From Propionispora vibrioides (GTDB lineage: Bacteria > Bacillota > Negativicutes > Propionisporales > Propionisporaceae): a DNA stretch of 64,000 nucleotides. The stretch lies in NCBI RefSeq assembly GCF_900110485.1, contig NZ_FODY01000001.1, forward strand, positions 248,001 through 312,000, read 5' to 3'. Positions 9,546 through 18,460 of this stretch are shown here, piece after piece (the stretch's first letter is position 1; each line of letters starts with the position of its first letter). The notes below the pieces were generated by a model. That model was not told the origin of the DNA. It saw nothing but the letters and a program-made list of their open reading frames with translations, and searched no databases. The position numbers and the translations under genes are program-made.

Positions 9546-10062
9546 GTAAACGCCCTCCTCTGCGCAAAAAGGCGATAATTTCGTCGGTTACTTGCTGCGG
9601 TGTACAGACGCTGGTGTCAATCACAAAATCAGCAGCTTCCCTATACAGGGAAGCCCTCGACGCCAGCAAAGACGTTACTTTTTGCTCCCGGTCGGCGCAG
9701 TTTAAAAGCGGGCGGGTGTTGCGCCGGCCGGTACGCTCCAGAATCACCTCAACCGAAGCGGTAAGGGAAATAATATAACCATTGAATCGCAAACGGACAA
9801 TATTTTCCGAATCAAGTACAATACCGCCACCTGTCGCAATAATCGCATTAGTATACCGTCCTACTTTGGCGGCCATTTCCCTTTCCTTTTGGCGAAAAAA
9901 AGCTTCCCCGTAAAGAGAAAACATCTCGGGAATGGTCATGTTATTTTCCTGCTCAATTTTCTTGTCTGTATCAATAAAAGGACGCCCCAGGCGATTTGCC
10001 AAAAGCCGTCCCGTACTGGTCTTGCCTGTTCCCATAAAGCCGATTAATACGATATTCTTCAT
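9532..10062 (-). CDS. aroK: Shikimate kinase
   Basis: The 176-residue protein phosphorylates shikimate at the 3-hydroxyl. It begins MKNIVLIGFMGTGKTS with the P-loop at residues 8-15, and has the shikimate-binding DTDKKIE, the GGGIV segment and the lid Arg region (RRNTRPLL). The ATG at 10062 has GGGGG five bases upstream and matches the family length. An upstream in-frame start adds 10 residues without family similarity. Confidence 0.96.
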   Translation of the reverse strand: MKNIVLIGFMGTGKTSTGRLLANRLGRPFIDTDKKIEQENNMTIPEMFSLYGEAFFRQKEREMAAKVGRYTNAIIATGGGIVLDSENIVRLRFNGYIISLTASVEVILERTGRRNTRPLLNCADREQKVTSLLASRASLYREAADFVIDTSVCTPQQVTDEIIAFLRRGGRLRGRS

Positions 10063-10151
10063 TTCATCCCCCGGTACAACAACCACTAACACACACCGAC
10101 TTGTTAGCTTTTACATCAATTTTAACAATCGTTCCCTATAAAAGCAACTGT

Positions 10152-11306
10152 TTATTTCGCAGCTACCCGGTCGGTATAGCTTTTTACAGCTGCCGCCAGG
10201 TCAGCCATATTGTCACGGCTAAACTGTTCCAATAAGGTCTGCGCCAGCCCAATAGCCAGCATGGCCTCACCCACAACAGCCGCTGCCGTAACGGCGCAGA
10301 CATCGCTGCGTTCGGTACTGGCCTTGACCGCTTGCTTGGTCTTTATGTCCACCGAGGCCAACGGCTTCATCAGCGTAGGAATCGGCTTCATTACCGCCCG
10401 GGCCACAATCACTTCACCGTTGCTCATACCGCCCTCGATGCCACCGGCCCGGTTGGTCTGACGGTAATACCCCTGCTGCTCGCTATAGAAAATCTCATCA
10501 TGGGCCACACTGCCCGGCAAAGCGGCATAACCGAAACCGGCGCCAAACTCCACGCCCTTAATCGCCGGAATAGACATAAGTAAAGCAGCCAGTCTGGTGT
10601 CCAGCCGCCGGTCCCACTGAACATGACTGCCCAGTCCCGGCATGACCTGTAACACTGCCACTTCAAAAATGCCGCCCAGCGTATCGCCGGCTTCCTTAGC
10701 CAGCTGAATAGCCGCTTTCATCTTTTCCTCAACATCCGGTTGGATACAGGATAGATCAGAACCGGCCTTTCTTTGTTCCAGCAATGCATAATCAACACTT
10801 TCACTGATCTGCACGCCGCCGATGTTGGTGACATGAGAAACAATGGTCATACCAAATACGCCTAATAGCTGCTTGGCAATCCCTCCGACCGCCACCCGGG
10901 CCGCCGTTTCCCGGGCACTGGCCCGTTCCAGAATGTCCCGGATATCTTCCCGGTCATATTTCAACGTCCCGGTCAGATCGGCATGACCCGGGCGCGCTTC
11001 CAACACCTGTTTTCCTTCCGGTTCACCAAAAGCCGCCATCCGGCCGCCCCAGTTAGCCCAGTCCTTATTTCTAATTGCCAAGGTAACCGGACTGCCCAGC
11101 GTCTCGCCAAAACGGATGCCTGACAGCACCTCGGCGGTGTCCTGTTCAATTTTCATCCGGCCGCCCCGGCCGTAACCCTGCTGCCGTCTTGCCAAATCCC
11201 GGTTGATTTTGTCAATATCAATGGACAAACCGGCCGGCAGCCCTTCAATAATAGCTGTCAGACACGGTCCGTGTGACTCTCCTGCTGTGAAAAAACGCAA
11301 TGCCAT
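10152..11306 (-). CDS. aroC: Chorismate synthase
   Basis: AroC makes chorismate from EPSP with reduced FMN. The 384-residue protein shows FFTAGESHGPCL at the start, RQQGYGRGGRMKIE, the RASARETAARVAVG block and the C-terminal DVCAVTAAAVVGEAMLA block. It follows pilO after a gap occupied by repeat A3 and precedes aroK. Confidence 0.98.
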   Translation of the reverse strand: MALRFFTAGESHGPCLTAIIEGLPAGLSIDIDKINRDLARRQQGYGRGGRMKIEQDTAEVLSGIRFGETLGSPVTLAIRNKDWANWGGRMAAFGEPEGKQVLEARPGHADLTGTLKYDREDIRDILERASARETAARVAVGGIAKQLLGVFGMTIVSHVTNIGGVQISESVDYALLEQRKAGSDLSCIQPDVEEKMKAAIQLAKEAGDTLGGIFEVAVLQVMPGLGSHVQWDRRLDTRLAALLMSIPAIKGVEFGAGFGYAALPGSVAHDEIFYSEQQGYYRQTNRAGGIEGGMSNGEVIVARAVMKPIPTLMKPLASVDIKTKQAVKASTERSDVCAVTAAAVVGEAMLAIGLAQTLLEQFSRDNMADLAAAVKSYTDRVAAK

Positions 11307-11330
11307 CCACCTCTGTCAAGTATTTTACTA

Positions 11331-11494
11331 GGGAACTACTGATTCATCCGCACTACGCGTCCAGACGAATCTTTTCCCGCCCGGCTGCGTCAGCAAAACC
11401 TTGAAATAGCTGAACTATTCCTGCAGTTTTCCTGCCTTGCCAGTCGAAAAAATCTTTCGTCAGGTCAACAGGCTCATTAAATCAACGGTTCCCT
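11331..11494. repeat. Family A palindromic repeat, copy A3
   Basis: A 164-bp copy bounded by GGGAACTACTGATT and AATCAACGGTTCCC. Inner blocks are GGCTGCGTCAGCAAAACCTT, CTATTCCTGCAGTTTT and AGGCTCATTAAATCAACG. Together with A6 it is the cleanest copy, with terminal inverted repeats and the same orientation as A2, A4 and A6. Confidence 0.88.
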
Positions 11495-11523
11495 GAGCAG
11501 CAGGACTATTAACTGCGATGCCC

Positions 11524-12123
11524 TCATTTTTTCGGCTCTTCCGTCTTTTTCTGATTTGGAGCTTCACCTAAAATATAAGTGGCTATAATCAATTTAGTTT
11601 CCAAAATCTGATCATGCAAGTCAGTCGATATGCTGAGAACATTAGTAAAACGGGACAGATTATCCATTTTGGTTACAAAATCAAGAATGTTGTGAAAATC
11701 GCCATGAACCACCAGTTCCATCGGCAATGCCCGATAACCCTTTTGATTTATCATTTCACCGGGTTTTATCGAAACAAGTTCAAGTCCTGCTGCCTTGGTT
11801 TCCCGGTCTAGTTCCACCAATACATCGCTGACTTTGGCAGACTCGGGCAATAAAGTACCCAACTGGACTTCTTTCACATCCAGTTCGGCTACATATTGCT
11901 GCAGATCCGGGTGTTTCCGGGAGTAATCTTCCAATTGTTTTACAACCTGTTCTTCCTGCTGCAACGTAACGGTAAGTTCTGCCATACGTTCCCTTTGCGG
12001 CAAAATTACCATCATAATGAATATTACCACAAAAGCAGCCAGAATGGCAGTAGCCCCGGCAATCTTATTTTTCACAGATAACTGTTCAATATCCATTGTC
12101 AGCTTGCTCAGCAACGTATTCAT
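11524..12123 (-). CDS. pilO: Type IV pilus inner-membrane alignment protein PilO
   Basis: The 199-residue protein has a short cytoplasmic N-terminus, one membrane helix (about residues 24-42), a coiled coil (about 45-75) and a ferredoxin-like periplasmic domain (LVSIKPGEMI..., MELVVHGDFHNILDFV). This is the PilO layout. PilO partners PilN in the ring that joins the cytoplasmic motor to the secretin. It overlaps pilN by 4 bp. Confidence 0.9.
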   Translation of the reverse strand: MNTLLSKLTMDIEQLSVKNKIAGATAILAAFVVIFIMMVILPQRERMAELTVTLQQEEQVVKQLEDYSRKHPDLQQYVAELDVKEVQLGTLLPESAKVSDVLVELDRETKAAGLELVSIKPGEMINQKGYRALPMELVVHGDFHNILDFVTKMDNLSRFTNVLSISTDLHDQILETKLIIATYILGEAPNQKKTEEPKK

Positions 12124-12674
12124 GGTTTTGACTCCTTAAGCTGTACCGTAATCTCAAACCGGGTAGAAGGAACCACCTGCTCAGTCTTCCGTTCTCCTGT
12201 TGCCAATACGGGATTGGCAAAAACGTCATCGCTCTCGAGCCGGCTGATTAATGAGGCCAAATCGGTATATTTATCGGCAATTCCCACAATCTTGATGCGT
12301 TTTTCCTTTTCCTTATCATCCAATCCTACATGGGTAAACCAAACTTGCGGCGGTGTGATTTCCGCCAAGTGGGTAATCAAGGCATTCCAAGGCTTGCGCT
12401 CCTTAGTAAGCTCCGCTAAGATAATCTCTCTTTGACTAATTCTGCCCAAGCGGGTATTGGCCTCTGTCCGATTGTTTTCCACCGGGTGCAAGAGCTCGTG
12501 CTGGTTTTTCGCATCGGCAACCTGTTGTTCCAAATGCCACAGCCAGCCGGCATGATAAAAAAACAGCATGGCACATAGAGCCAGTGTTCCCGCCGTCATA
12601 GCAGTGATGATCCTGGTAACCGGAATCAACGAGGGACGTTCAGCTACTGGCAACAAGTTGATTTTAATCATCAC
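12120..12674 (-). CDS. pilN: Type IV pilus assembly protein PilN
   Basis: The 184-residue protein begins MMIKINLLP, the conserved N-terminal motif that docks into PilM. It has a membrane helix at about residues 22-45, a coiled coil and a Fimbrial-assembly-type domain (PPQVWFTHVGLDD...IKIVGIADKYTDLASLI). It overlaps pilM and pilO, so pilMNO is one translationally coupled unit. Confidence 0.92.
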   Translation of the reverse strand: MMIKINLLPVAERPSLIPVTRIITAMTAGTLALCAMLFFYHAGWLWHLEQQVADAKNQHELLHPVENNRTEANTRLGRISQREIILAELTKERKPWNALITHLAEITPPQVWFTHVGLDDKEKEKRIKIVGIADKYTDLASLISRLESDDVFANPVLATGERKTEQVVPSTRFEITVQLKESKP

Positions 12675-13740
12675 TAAGCCCCCTTAAGCCCAAACCGACA
12701 GCAATCGCCAAACGTGCCGCCTCAGCAGTCAAATATTGTTTATCGTACATGGGAACAGTCTGTAACGTAAGTAAGGGATCGTGCACAGCAACGGGCAATT
12801 GCAATTGTTTCTGCAAAAACTCCGGTAAATGGGCCAGTTTAGCTCCGCCGCCGCTAAGATAAATCCGGTCCATTACCACACGAGGATTCTGCATTTGATA
12901 ATATTCATAAGTCCGGCGTATTTCACGGCTTAGGTCTTCCGCCAGGATAATAAATTGCTGCCGCAGTGCCGCATAGGTATCATCTGTTGCTATCGCCGGC
13001 TGCGCTTGCAGCAAATTCAGTTCCTTGTTTTTAAGCTGCTCCGCCTCCGGATAGCTTACATTGCAGTGATGAATAACAGTCTCGGTAAACTGACGCCCGC
13101 CAAAAGGAATGGTGCGCACCAATACCGGTAAACGTCCCTGGTAGATAATAACCTGAGAAACAATCTCACCGATATCAACCACCATCATATTCTGATCCTG
13201 CACTAAGGTACGCTGCAAGGCCAGTGCCTCAAAATCAACAGTCAGCAATTTTAGATCGGCCTGGGAACATAAGTCCGAAATAACTTTGACATGCTCCTGC
13301 TGAGCGGCCACAATTAGTATCTTGGTCTCATTTTCAACGGTGTCCAGTACGGCAAAGTCATAATAATAAGATCCCGGTGCGTAAGGTACATACTGATCAA
13401 TATCCCACTTGATGGCTTCCCGCATCTCCGGCTCACTCATTACTGGCAGGGAAATTTCACGGGAATAAGCTTTTCGGCCACCCAATCCGACGGTTACTTC
13501 CTTACACTGAATTCCCGTGGTCGCTACCAGTGTCCGGATAACGTCCGCCAGCTTTTCCGCATCGGCAATTGTCCCATCCTGCATGACACTTTCCGGAATG
13601 TCCGTCGAACCAATACGCTGCACAACTACACCGTCTCTGTGCCTGGCGACTTCCACAACTTTTATTGATGTGGCGCTGATATCCAGCCCTACATGTGAAG
13701 ATGCTTTGGTTTTAAATAGTTTTGCAGCCCACGTTTTCAT
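12664..13740 (-). CDS. pilM: Type IV pilus actin-like ATPase PilM
   Basis: The 358-residue protein has an actin-fold signature at VGLDISATSIKVVEV near the N-terminus, a second phosphate loop (MMVVDIGEIVSQVIIYQ) and the adenosine loop LSGGGAKLAHLPEFL. PilM is the cytoplasmic ring component that binds the PilN N-terminus. Its start lies a few bases after the comFB stop. Confidence 0.95.
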   Translation of the reverse strand: MKTWAAKLFKTKASSHVGLDISATSIKVVEVARHRDGVVVQRIGSTDIPESVMQDGTIADAEKLADVIRTLVATTGIQCKEVTVGLGGRKAYSREISLPVMSEPEMREAIKWDIDQYVPYAPGSYYYDFAVLDTVENETKILIVAAQQEHVKVISDLCSQADLKLLTVDFEALALQRTLVQDQNMMVVDIGEIVSQVIIYQGRLPVLVRTIPFGGRQFTETVIHHCNVSYPEAEQLKNKELNLLQAQPAIATDDTYAALRQQFIILAEDLSREIRRTYEYYQMQNPRVVMDRIYLSGGGAKLAHLPEFLQKQLQLPVAVHDPLLTLQTVPMYDKQYLTAEAARLAIAVGLGLRGLSDD

Positions 13741-13743
13741 CTG

Positions 13744-14019
13744 TCATTCCCCTTGTCCATGGTGCGGGTTTTTACCAACAATTTGGCAGGCATAGGTAAT
13801 CGCGGTAATAATATCAATGGCAAACTGCTGCTCCAAGGTTTTAATCTTGGAATACATCTCTCCCCGAGCAGTAGCAATATAACGGGAAGGCAAAAAGTTC
13901 AAGGCAATTGCGGCAATATCCGCCCGGCATTTCGGGCACTTACACATATCCTTATTCCGTTCAATCACTTCATCCAGTACTTCAAACACCAAGTCTTCCA
14001 TGCAGTTTCTAACTTCCAC
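13744..14019 (-). CDS. comFB: ComFB-family late competence protein
   Basis: The 91-residue cytoplasmic protein is rich in charged helices and contains CKCPKCRADIAAIALNFLPSRY, the Cys-pair signature of ComFB. The GTG at 14019 has AGGAGG at 7 bp. The ATG at 14025 sits only one base after the same Shine-Dalgarno, so the GTG is preferred. It lies between pilus genes, fitting a link to pilus function or DNA uptake. The molecular role is not known to me. Confidence 0.8.
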   Translation of the reverse strand: MEVRNCMEDLVFEVLDEVIERNKDMCKCPKCRADIAAIALNFLPSRYIATARGEMYSKIKTLEQQFAIDIITAITYACQIVGKNPHHGQGE

Positions 14020-14030
14020 GATCATCCCTC

Positions 14031-14432
14031 CTAATTGTTGTCCCACGTATATTGAATAATTTTATTTCCTGTTTTATCATCTTCGGAAATGGTATAGGAA
14101 ACGGTAAGCTGCCGGGCAGCTGTGTGAACTTTGCCGGTTGAACTAATTTTACCAGACAGGGGATTCACCGTTACCTGGTACATCCCTTCCCCCAGTTTTG
14201 CCGATTCTCCCGGCCATAACGGATCTTGCGGCAATTGGCTGACTGCTTTTTTTACACCGGCCTCAGCTAAATAATGGGCAGCCATACCGTCGATATACCC
14301 GTCGGCAGACGCTCCCTCTGAAGCGCTGAGCTGCAGCATAGCACCGCCAATACCCAGGACTAGCAGCACCACGGCTAATACCACGCCGGTTACCATGCCA
14401 CGCTCGTTCAAACAGGGCTTTGACCATCTCAT
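14031..14432 (-). CDS. PilX-like minor pilin protein
   Basis: The 133-residue protein has a single N-terminal hydrophobic helix (GMVTGVVLAVVLLVLGIGGAM), preceded by a short basic leader, and the PilX-type segment HYLAEAGVKKAVSQL. The rest is beta-rich and Gly/Ser-rich. It is the last of four minor pilin genes after pilD. PilX proteins lack the standard Glu5 motif, as here. Confidence 0.78.
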   Translation of the reverse strand: MRWSKPCLNERGMVTGVVLAVVLLVLGIGGAMLQLSASEGASADGYIDGMAAHYLAEAGVKKAVSQLPQDPLWPGESAKLGEGMYQVTVNPLSGKISSTGKVHTAARQLTVSYTISEDDKTGNKIIQYTWDNN

Positions 14433-14459
14433 ATGGATACATCCTTCATGATCAACACC

Positions 14460-15002
14460 TCACGGCAATGAAAGATTGGGACAATAAACGACCGTTCTCA
14501 AATGTCCGACAGTTTGCCTGGCCACAGGCTCCCAAATATCAAATTCAATGGACACTTGCTGCGGCATACTGGGATCACGATGAAAGGATAAATTAGCAAT
14601 ACATTCCTCGGTTACCGGCTGGCTGGTGCCCGGCACACTCCGGTAAAGGGTTTTCATTCTTGTGCCGGCACCATTTCCCAACCTAAAGGAAACTGATTTT
14701 TTATATAATATTCCCCCGGAAGGGTTAGGGAGGTCAGAGTCCTGGAAATCAAGCTCACCGGCTTCCCTGCCGTTCGGAACAGGCAGGTAAATATAGCTGG
14801 TATAACGCAGCTGCCGTACCATAAAATCCATGGCAAACCGGGCTGCCTGCCGGGAATCAATCTGCTGTCGATGCTGCTGCCAAAGCCGGAGACTTTGCGT
14901 TCCCACCGGCAGTGCGGCCGTCATCACCAGCGTACTCAACAGCAAACCTACCAGCAGCTCTACAAACGAGATACCTGCCATAGACCAACGACAAGGTTTC
15001 AT
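14460..15002 (-). CDS. PilW-like minor pseudopilin
   Basis: The 180-residue protein begins with a short leader and the prepilin-type helix MAGISFVELLVGLLLSTLVM, including the conserved Glu. Its ATG at 15002 overlaps the stop of the preceding pseudopilin gene by 4 bp (ATGA), which decides the start over an upstream in-frame one. It likely belongs to the minor pilin complex that primes pilus assembly. Confidence 0.82.
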   Translation of the reverse strand: MKPCRWSMAGISFVELLVGLLLSTLVMTAALPVGTQSLRLWQQHRQQIDSRQAARFAMDFMVRQLRYTSYIYLPVPNGREAGELDFQDSDLPNPSGGILYKKSVSFRLGNGAGTRMKTLYRSVPGTSQPVTEECIANLSFHRDPSMPQQVSIEFDIWEPVARQTVGHLRTVVYCPNLSLP

Positions 15003-15466
15003 ACAACCACCGGCCGGCCATTCTCGCTGCCGGCAGACACTTGAGTAAGCACGCAAAAAGTTTCGAGTACGACTTTCTGCGACTGACTATGCTCCTGCCA
15101 GGTCACCTGTACCGAAACCTGTACGAGCGAATACCGGCCAACCGGCCCAGCCTCGGTAACCTGCCCGTTTCGGATATAAACCGCTTGTCCACCGGGCTCG
15201 CTCAGCCGCTCTTCCGGCAATTGCCAGGGAAGCTCAACAAAATTTAGTTGTTTTCCGGTCTCAATGCCGGCCTTTAACTCCTCCAGCTTTTCCCGTGCCA
15301 GATTAGCAGCCAGCACAGCCCGGTGAGCATGCTGCGCACGCTGAAAGGCTTGGGTTGTCAATATCGTCAAAGAAGGTAATGCAATGAGTAGAATCAGCGC
15401 GGCAAATAATGCTTCGATCAGGAAAAAACCAGTCTGCCCACGAAAGTAACGCATATAAGCTTTCAC
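14999..15466 (-). CDS. PilV/GspI-like minor pseudopilin
   Basis: The 155-residue protein has a leader ending RGQTG, then FFLIEALFAALILLIALPS, the methylation/cleavage-type helix with Glu5. The segment LAANLAREKLEELKAGIE is typical of PilV/GspI proteins. It is coupled to the following gene by a 4-bp overlap. Confidence 0.85.
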   Translation of the reverse strand: MKAYMRYFRGQTGFFLIEALFAALILLIALPSLTILTTQAFQRAQHAHRAVLAANLAREKLEELKAGIETGKQLNFVELPWQLPEERLSEPGGQAVYIRNGQVTEAGPVGRYSLVQVSVQVTWQEHSQSQKVVLETFCVLTQVSAGSENGRPVVV

Positions 15467-15477
15467 ACCTTTTCGCT

Positions 15478-15918
15478 TTATGCACCGCTGTCACTTACAC
15501 GAACTCTGCCAATGGCCCCTTCAATCAATATATACTTAAATCTGCCGATTTTCTTGCTGCGTAAGGTAATAGTATAGCCGCTTTTCGGCACTCCGGCGAC
15601 AGAAAAACTTACCGAAGGTGGCGGCGCTTTCAATTCAATGGATGAATCGAATTGAACCTGTTTAACAACCTGTAAATTGCTCATCAGATAATAACCAAAA
15701 GGAGCTGCGTTTCGAAATACCAATGTATAGGTTTTCCCTGGCGCCGCATTGAGCGAAAGCTGCTGCAAATAACGCAAATCAGAGGCTAGCAGCACAGCTG
15801 CCGATTCAAGGTCCCGTGCCGCCAATCCGTTATTTACCGCCGGAATCGCCATGGTAGCCGTCAACGCGACAATCAGAAAAATAGCTAACACTTCGGGGAA
15901 GGTAAAACCGCGCTGCAT
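15478..15918 (-). CDS. GspH/FimT-like pseudopilin
   Basis: The 146-residue protein starts with a very short leader, MQRG, followed by FTFPEVLAIFLIVALTATMAIP. The helix then passes into LASDLRYLQQLSLNAAPG, characteristic of GspH/FimT. The C-terminal half is beta-rich. It follows pilD by 4 bp. Confidence 0.87.
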   Translation of the reverse strand: MQRGFTFPEVLAIFLIVALTATMAIPAVNNGLAARDLESAAVLLASDLRYLQQLSLNAAPGKTYTLVFRNAAPFGYYLMSNLQVVKQVQFDSSIELKAPPPSVSFSVAGVPKSGYTITLRSKKIGRFKYILIEGAIGRVRVSDSGA

Positions 15919-15922
15919 ACGC

Positions 15923-16672
15923 TCACCCCATACATAAGCTCCAATACCACCGGATCAATTCCTGTCCGTAGAGCAGACTAAGAAAAGCCCCGGCAGCAAT
16001 AAACGGTCCGAAGGGAATACAATCCCGCCGTCCCTTGCGCTTGAACAAGAGAATAAAAACAGCAACAACTCCGCCGATGACAAATGAGAGAAACAGTGCC
16101 AGCAAGGTAAGTTTAGCACCCAAATAAATTCCCAGCACCGTCGCCAGCTTAATATCGCCGCCGCCCATGCCACCCTTGCTGGCAATGGCGATGAGCAACA
16201 ACAGTCCGCCGCCAGCTAAACTTCCAGCTATAATAGAAAGTAATCCTACAGACGGTGTCAAACATTCTATCAGTGCACCAGCCCCGGCCATAAATAATAA
16301 CACCTTGTCCAAAATAAGCTGGTGGTCGTAATCAATATAAGTAATGACAAGTAAAAAAGAAGTCAGTATAAGAGCTTTAATTAAAGGAAACCCTATCCCA
16401 AAGACCGTATAGCACCAGATAAATAAGCAGCCTGTTAGGATTTCCACAAAAGTATATCGAATAGAATAAGGAGTACCGCACTGGCGGCAACGTCCACGTA
16501 AAAACAAATAGCTTAGTACTGGGATTAAATCAACCATCTGTAATCGACTCTGGCAGTGCATACAGTGCGATGGAGGGTAGGCAATAGAGTCTCCTTGAGG
16601 CAAACGATAAATACAAACATTAAGGAAACTACCCATACATAGACCAAATAAAAAGAAATATATAACAATCAT
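15923..16672 (-). CDS. pilD: Prepilin peptidase / N-methyltransferase
   Basis: The 249-residue polytopic membrane protease cleaves and methylates the prepilins encoded around it. It starts FFLFGLCMGSFLNVCIYRLP and has the zinc-binding pairs CMHC and CRQC. The two catalytic aspartates are in TYIDYDHQLI and GGGDIKLATVLG, typical of GxGD proteases. A hairpin separates it from the major pilin gene upstream. Confidence 0.96.
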   Translation of the reverse strand: MIVIYFFLFGLCMGSFLNVCIYRLPQGDSIAYPPSHCMHCQSRLQMVDLIPVLSYLFLRGRCRQCGTPYSIRYTFVEILTGCLFIWCYTVFGIGFPLIKALILTSFLLVITYIDYDHQLILDKVLLFMAGAGALIECLTPSVGLLSIIAGSLAGGGLLLLIAIASKGGMGGGDIKLATVLGIYLGAKLTLLALFLSFVIGGVVAVFILLFKRKGRRDCIPFGPFIAAGAFLSLLYGQELIRWYWSLCMG

Positions 16673-16686
16673 TATAGTACCTCATT

Positions 16687-16732
16687 ATAAAAAGAAAAGG
16701 TGATCAAGACAGTATAGCAAACTGCCTTGATC
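16687..16732 (-). terminator. Hairpin between pilA and pilD (partial terminator)
   Basis: GATCAAG(G)CAGT and ACTG(T)CTTGATC pair around a short loop, followed on the minus strand by ACCTTTTCTTTTT. It lies about 50 bp after the pilA stop and about 15 bp before pilD. It would let pilA be made in excess over the downstream genes. Confidence 0.7.
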
Positions 16733-16781
16733 TACTAGAAATTAAACCATGCCACACCTTTACCTATATTTGTATGGGAGC

Positions 16782-17198
16782 TTATATTTCATCAGCCCGA
16801 TAATTACCAATAACTGCACGTCCAGCATCTGCTCCTTCAGCACCTAGTGTGTATCCACCCGCAGGAATATCAGTGGCAGTAGTTACATGTTTCCCCTTAA
16901 ATTTTCCAGTCGGAGCCGTCGGAATAGTATCACCAGCAAAATAGGTATTAAGATTAGCTATTGCCGCAGGCGCAGTTCCGCCATGATCAGCCGTATATTG
17001 CTGTATAGCACTGTCAAGTGCCTGTAAATCAGCCATCATTTTTGCTCCATTGGCTGAAGCTGTGGAGTCTACATATTTAGGAATCGCAATCGCCGCTAAA
17101 ATACCCATAATAGCAACTACAACCAGCAATTCAATCAGAGTAAACCCTTGCTGACGCTTCAATAAGGTACGGATTTTTTTGAATATCATCTTTATCAC
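16782..17198 (-). CDS. pilA: Major type IV pilin
   Basis: The 138-residue prepilin has an 18-residue basic leader ending QQG, with cleavage before FTLIELLVVVAIMGILAAIAIP and Glu5 present. The globular part contains ADLQALDSAIQQYTADHGG, as in ComGC/GspG-like pilins, and ends without a Cys pair. It lies between pilC and pilD and is followed by a hairpin, which suits a highly expressed structural subunit. Confidence 0.92.
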   Translation of the reverse strand: MIKMIFKKIRTLLKRQQGFTLIELLVVVAIMGILAAIAIPKYVDSTASANGAKMMADLQALDSAIQQYTADHGGTAPAAIANLNTYFAGDTIPTAPTGKFKGKHVTTATDIPAGGYTLGAEGADAGRAVIGNYRADEI

Positions 17199-17213
17199 CC
17201 CCTTTCAAAATGA

Positions 17214-18431
17214 TTACAATGTTGCACCTGTCATAATATCAAACATTGGCAACATAATTGCGAGAATAATACTGCCAATGGTGATGCCTAAAACCACGAT
17301 AATCAATGGCTCTATCAAGCTATTCAACCGGCCCACCATATCTTCCACTTCATTATCATAAAAATCGGCCACTTTTTCCAGCATCTGATCCAGACTGCCG
17401 CTTTCTTCACCGATGGCTACCATCTGCACCGTCATCGGTGTAAAAATCCGGCTGGCACCCAGAGTCTGTGCCAAGCCTTGACCCTCACGCAAACTAACTC
17501 TAGCTTGGCGCATAGCTTCGGTCATACTCAAATTGCCCAGTATTTTTTCGACAACCTCCAAGGCTACGATAATCGGCACACCGCCTCGCAGCAACGTACT
17601 TAATGTCCGGCTGAAGCGGGCGATGGAAATCTTGCGGGTCAAAATGCCAACCACTGGAAGGCGCAGAACTAATTGATCAAACTGTTTACGGAAGGAAGGT
17701 TTGCGTAAAGCAAAGACAAAGCCATAACCTAAACCGCCAATACATACCAAGAGCACCAAGTAATGATGTTGTAATACATCGCTGACAGCCAGGAGCAGTT
17801 TCGTCATAAACGGCAGCTCTACGTGCATATCAGCAAACATTTTAGTAAAAGTTGGCAATACAAAGGTAAGAATAAAGACAACCACCAAGCAGGCAATCCC
17901 CATAACCACAGCAGGATAAACCATCGCTGACTTTACCTTTTCATTCAGCTTATGCTCTTTTTCAAAGTGAGCAGCCAGTCTCTCCAGTACATCATCCAGC
18001 ACCCCACCTAGTTCGCCAGCCTCAATTAAGTTAATCATTAAGGGTGGGAAAATACGGGGATACTTTCCTAATGACCGCGAGAGTGTATCTCCCTCCCGCA
18101 CCTGTTTATAGCAATCCTGCAAGGCTTCCTTCAATAAGGAGTTCTCGCACTGCTCCACCAAAATATTTACACAGGATAGAATAGGCATACCGGCATTAAT
18201 CATCGTACTGAATTGGCGACACATCACCGCCAAATCCTTCGTTTTCACCCGACGCAGACTTTTTAATAACTGCCCGGTAGAGGTTTTGCTCTTTTCTTCC
18301 TGCAGGGAAGTAATAAAATACCCTTGTTCCCGGACATAGGTCGCAGCAGCCGTCTGATCCTCCGCCAGTACCACACCAGATAAGATGTGGCCGGAACGGT
18401 CCCGTGCCTTATATTGAAAGTTTTTGGCCAT
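17214..18431 (-). CDS. pilC: Type IV pilus platform protein PilC
   Basis: The 405-residue inner-membrane protein contains two GspF domains. The first runs from about residue 70 (MCRQFSTMINAGMPILSCV) and the second from about residue 270 (FSRTLSTLLRGGVPIIVAL). Three hydrophobic helices are visible, ending LIEPLIIVVLGITIGSIILA. PilC transmits motor movement from PilB/PilT to the pilus. Confidence 0.97.
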   Translation of the reverse strand: MAKNFQYKARDRSGHILSGVVLAEDQTAAATYVREQGYFITSLQEEKSKTSTGQLLKSLRRVKTKDLAVMCRQFSTMINAGMPILSCVNILVEQCENSLLKEALQDCYKQVREGDTLSRSLGKYPRIFPPLMINLIEAGELGGVLDDVLERLAAHFEKEHKLNEKVKSAMVYPAVVMGIACLVVVFILTFVLPTFTKMFADMHVELPFMTKLLLAVSDVLQHHYLVLLVCIGGLGYGFVFALRKPSFRKQFDQLVLRLPVVGILTRKISIARFSRTLSTLLRGGVPIIVALEVVEKILGNLSMTEAMRQARVSLREGQGLAQTLGASRIFTPMTVQMVAIGEESGSLDQMLEKVADFYDNEVEDMVGRLNSLIEPLIIVVLGITIGSIILAIMLPMFDIMTGATL

Positions 18432-18460
18432 ATCCTATCCACCTCACGTACTGTCAAGAC

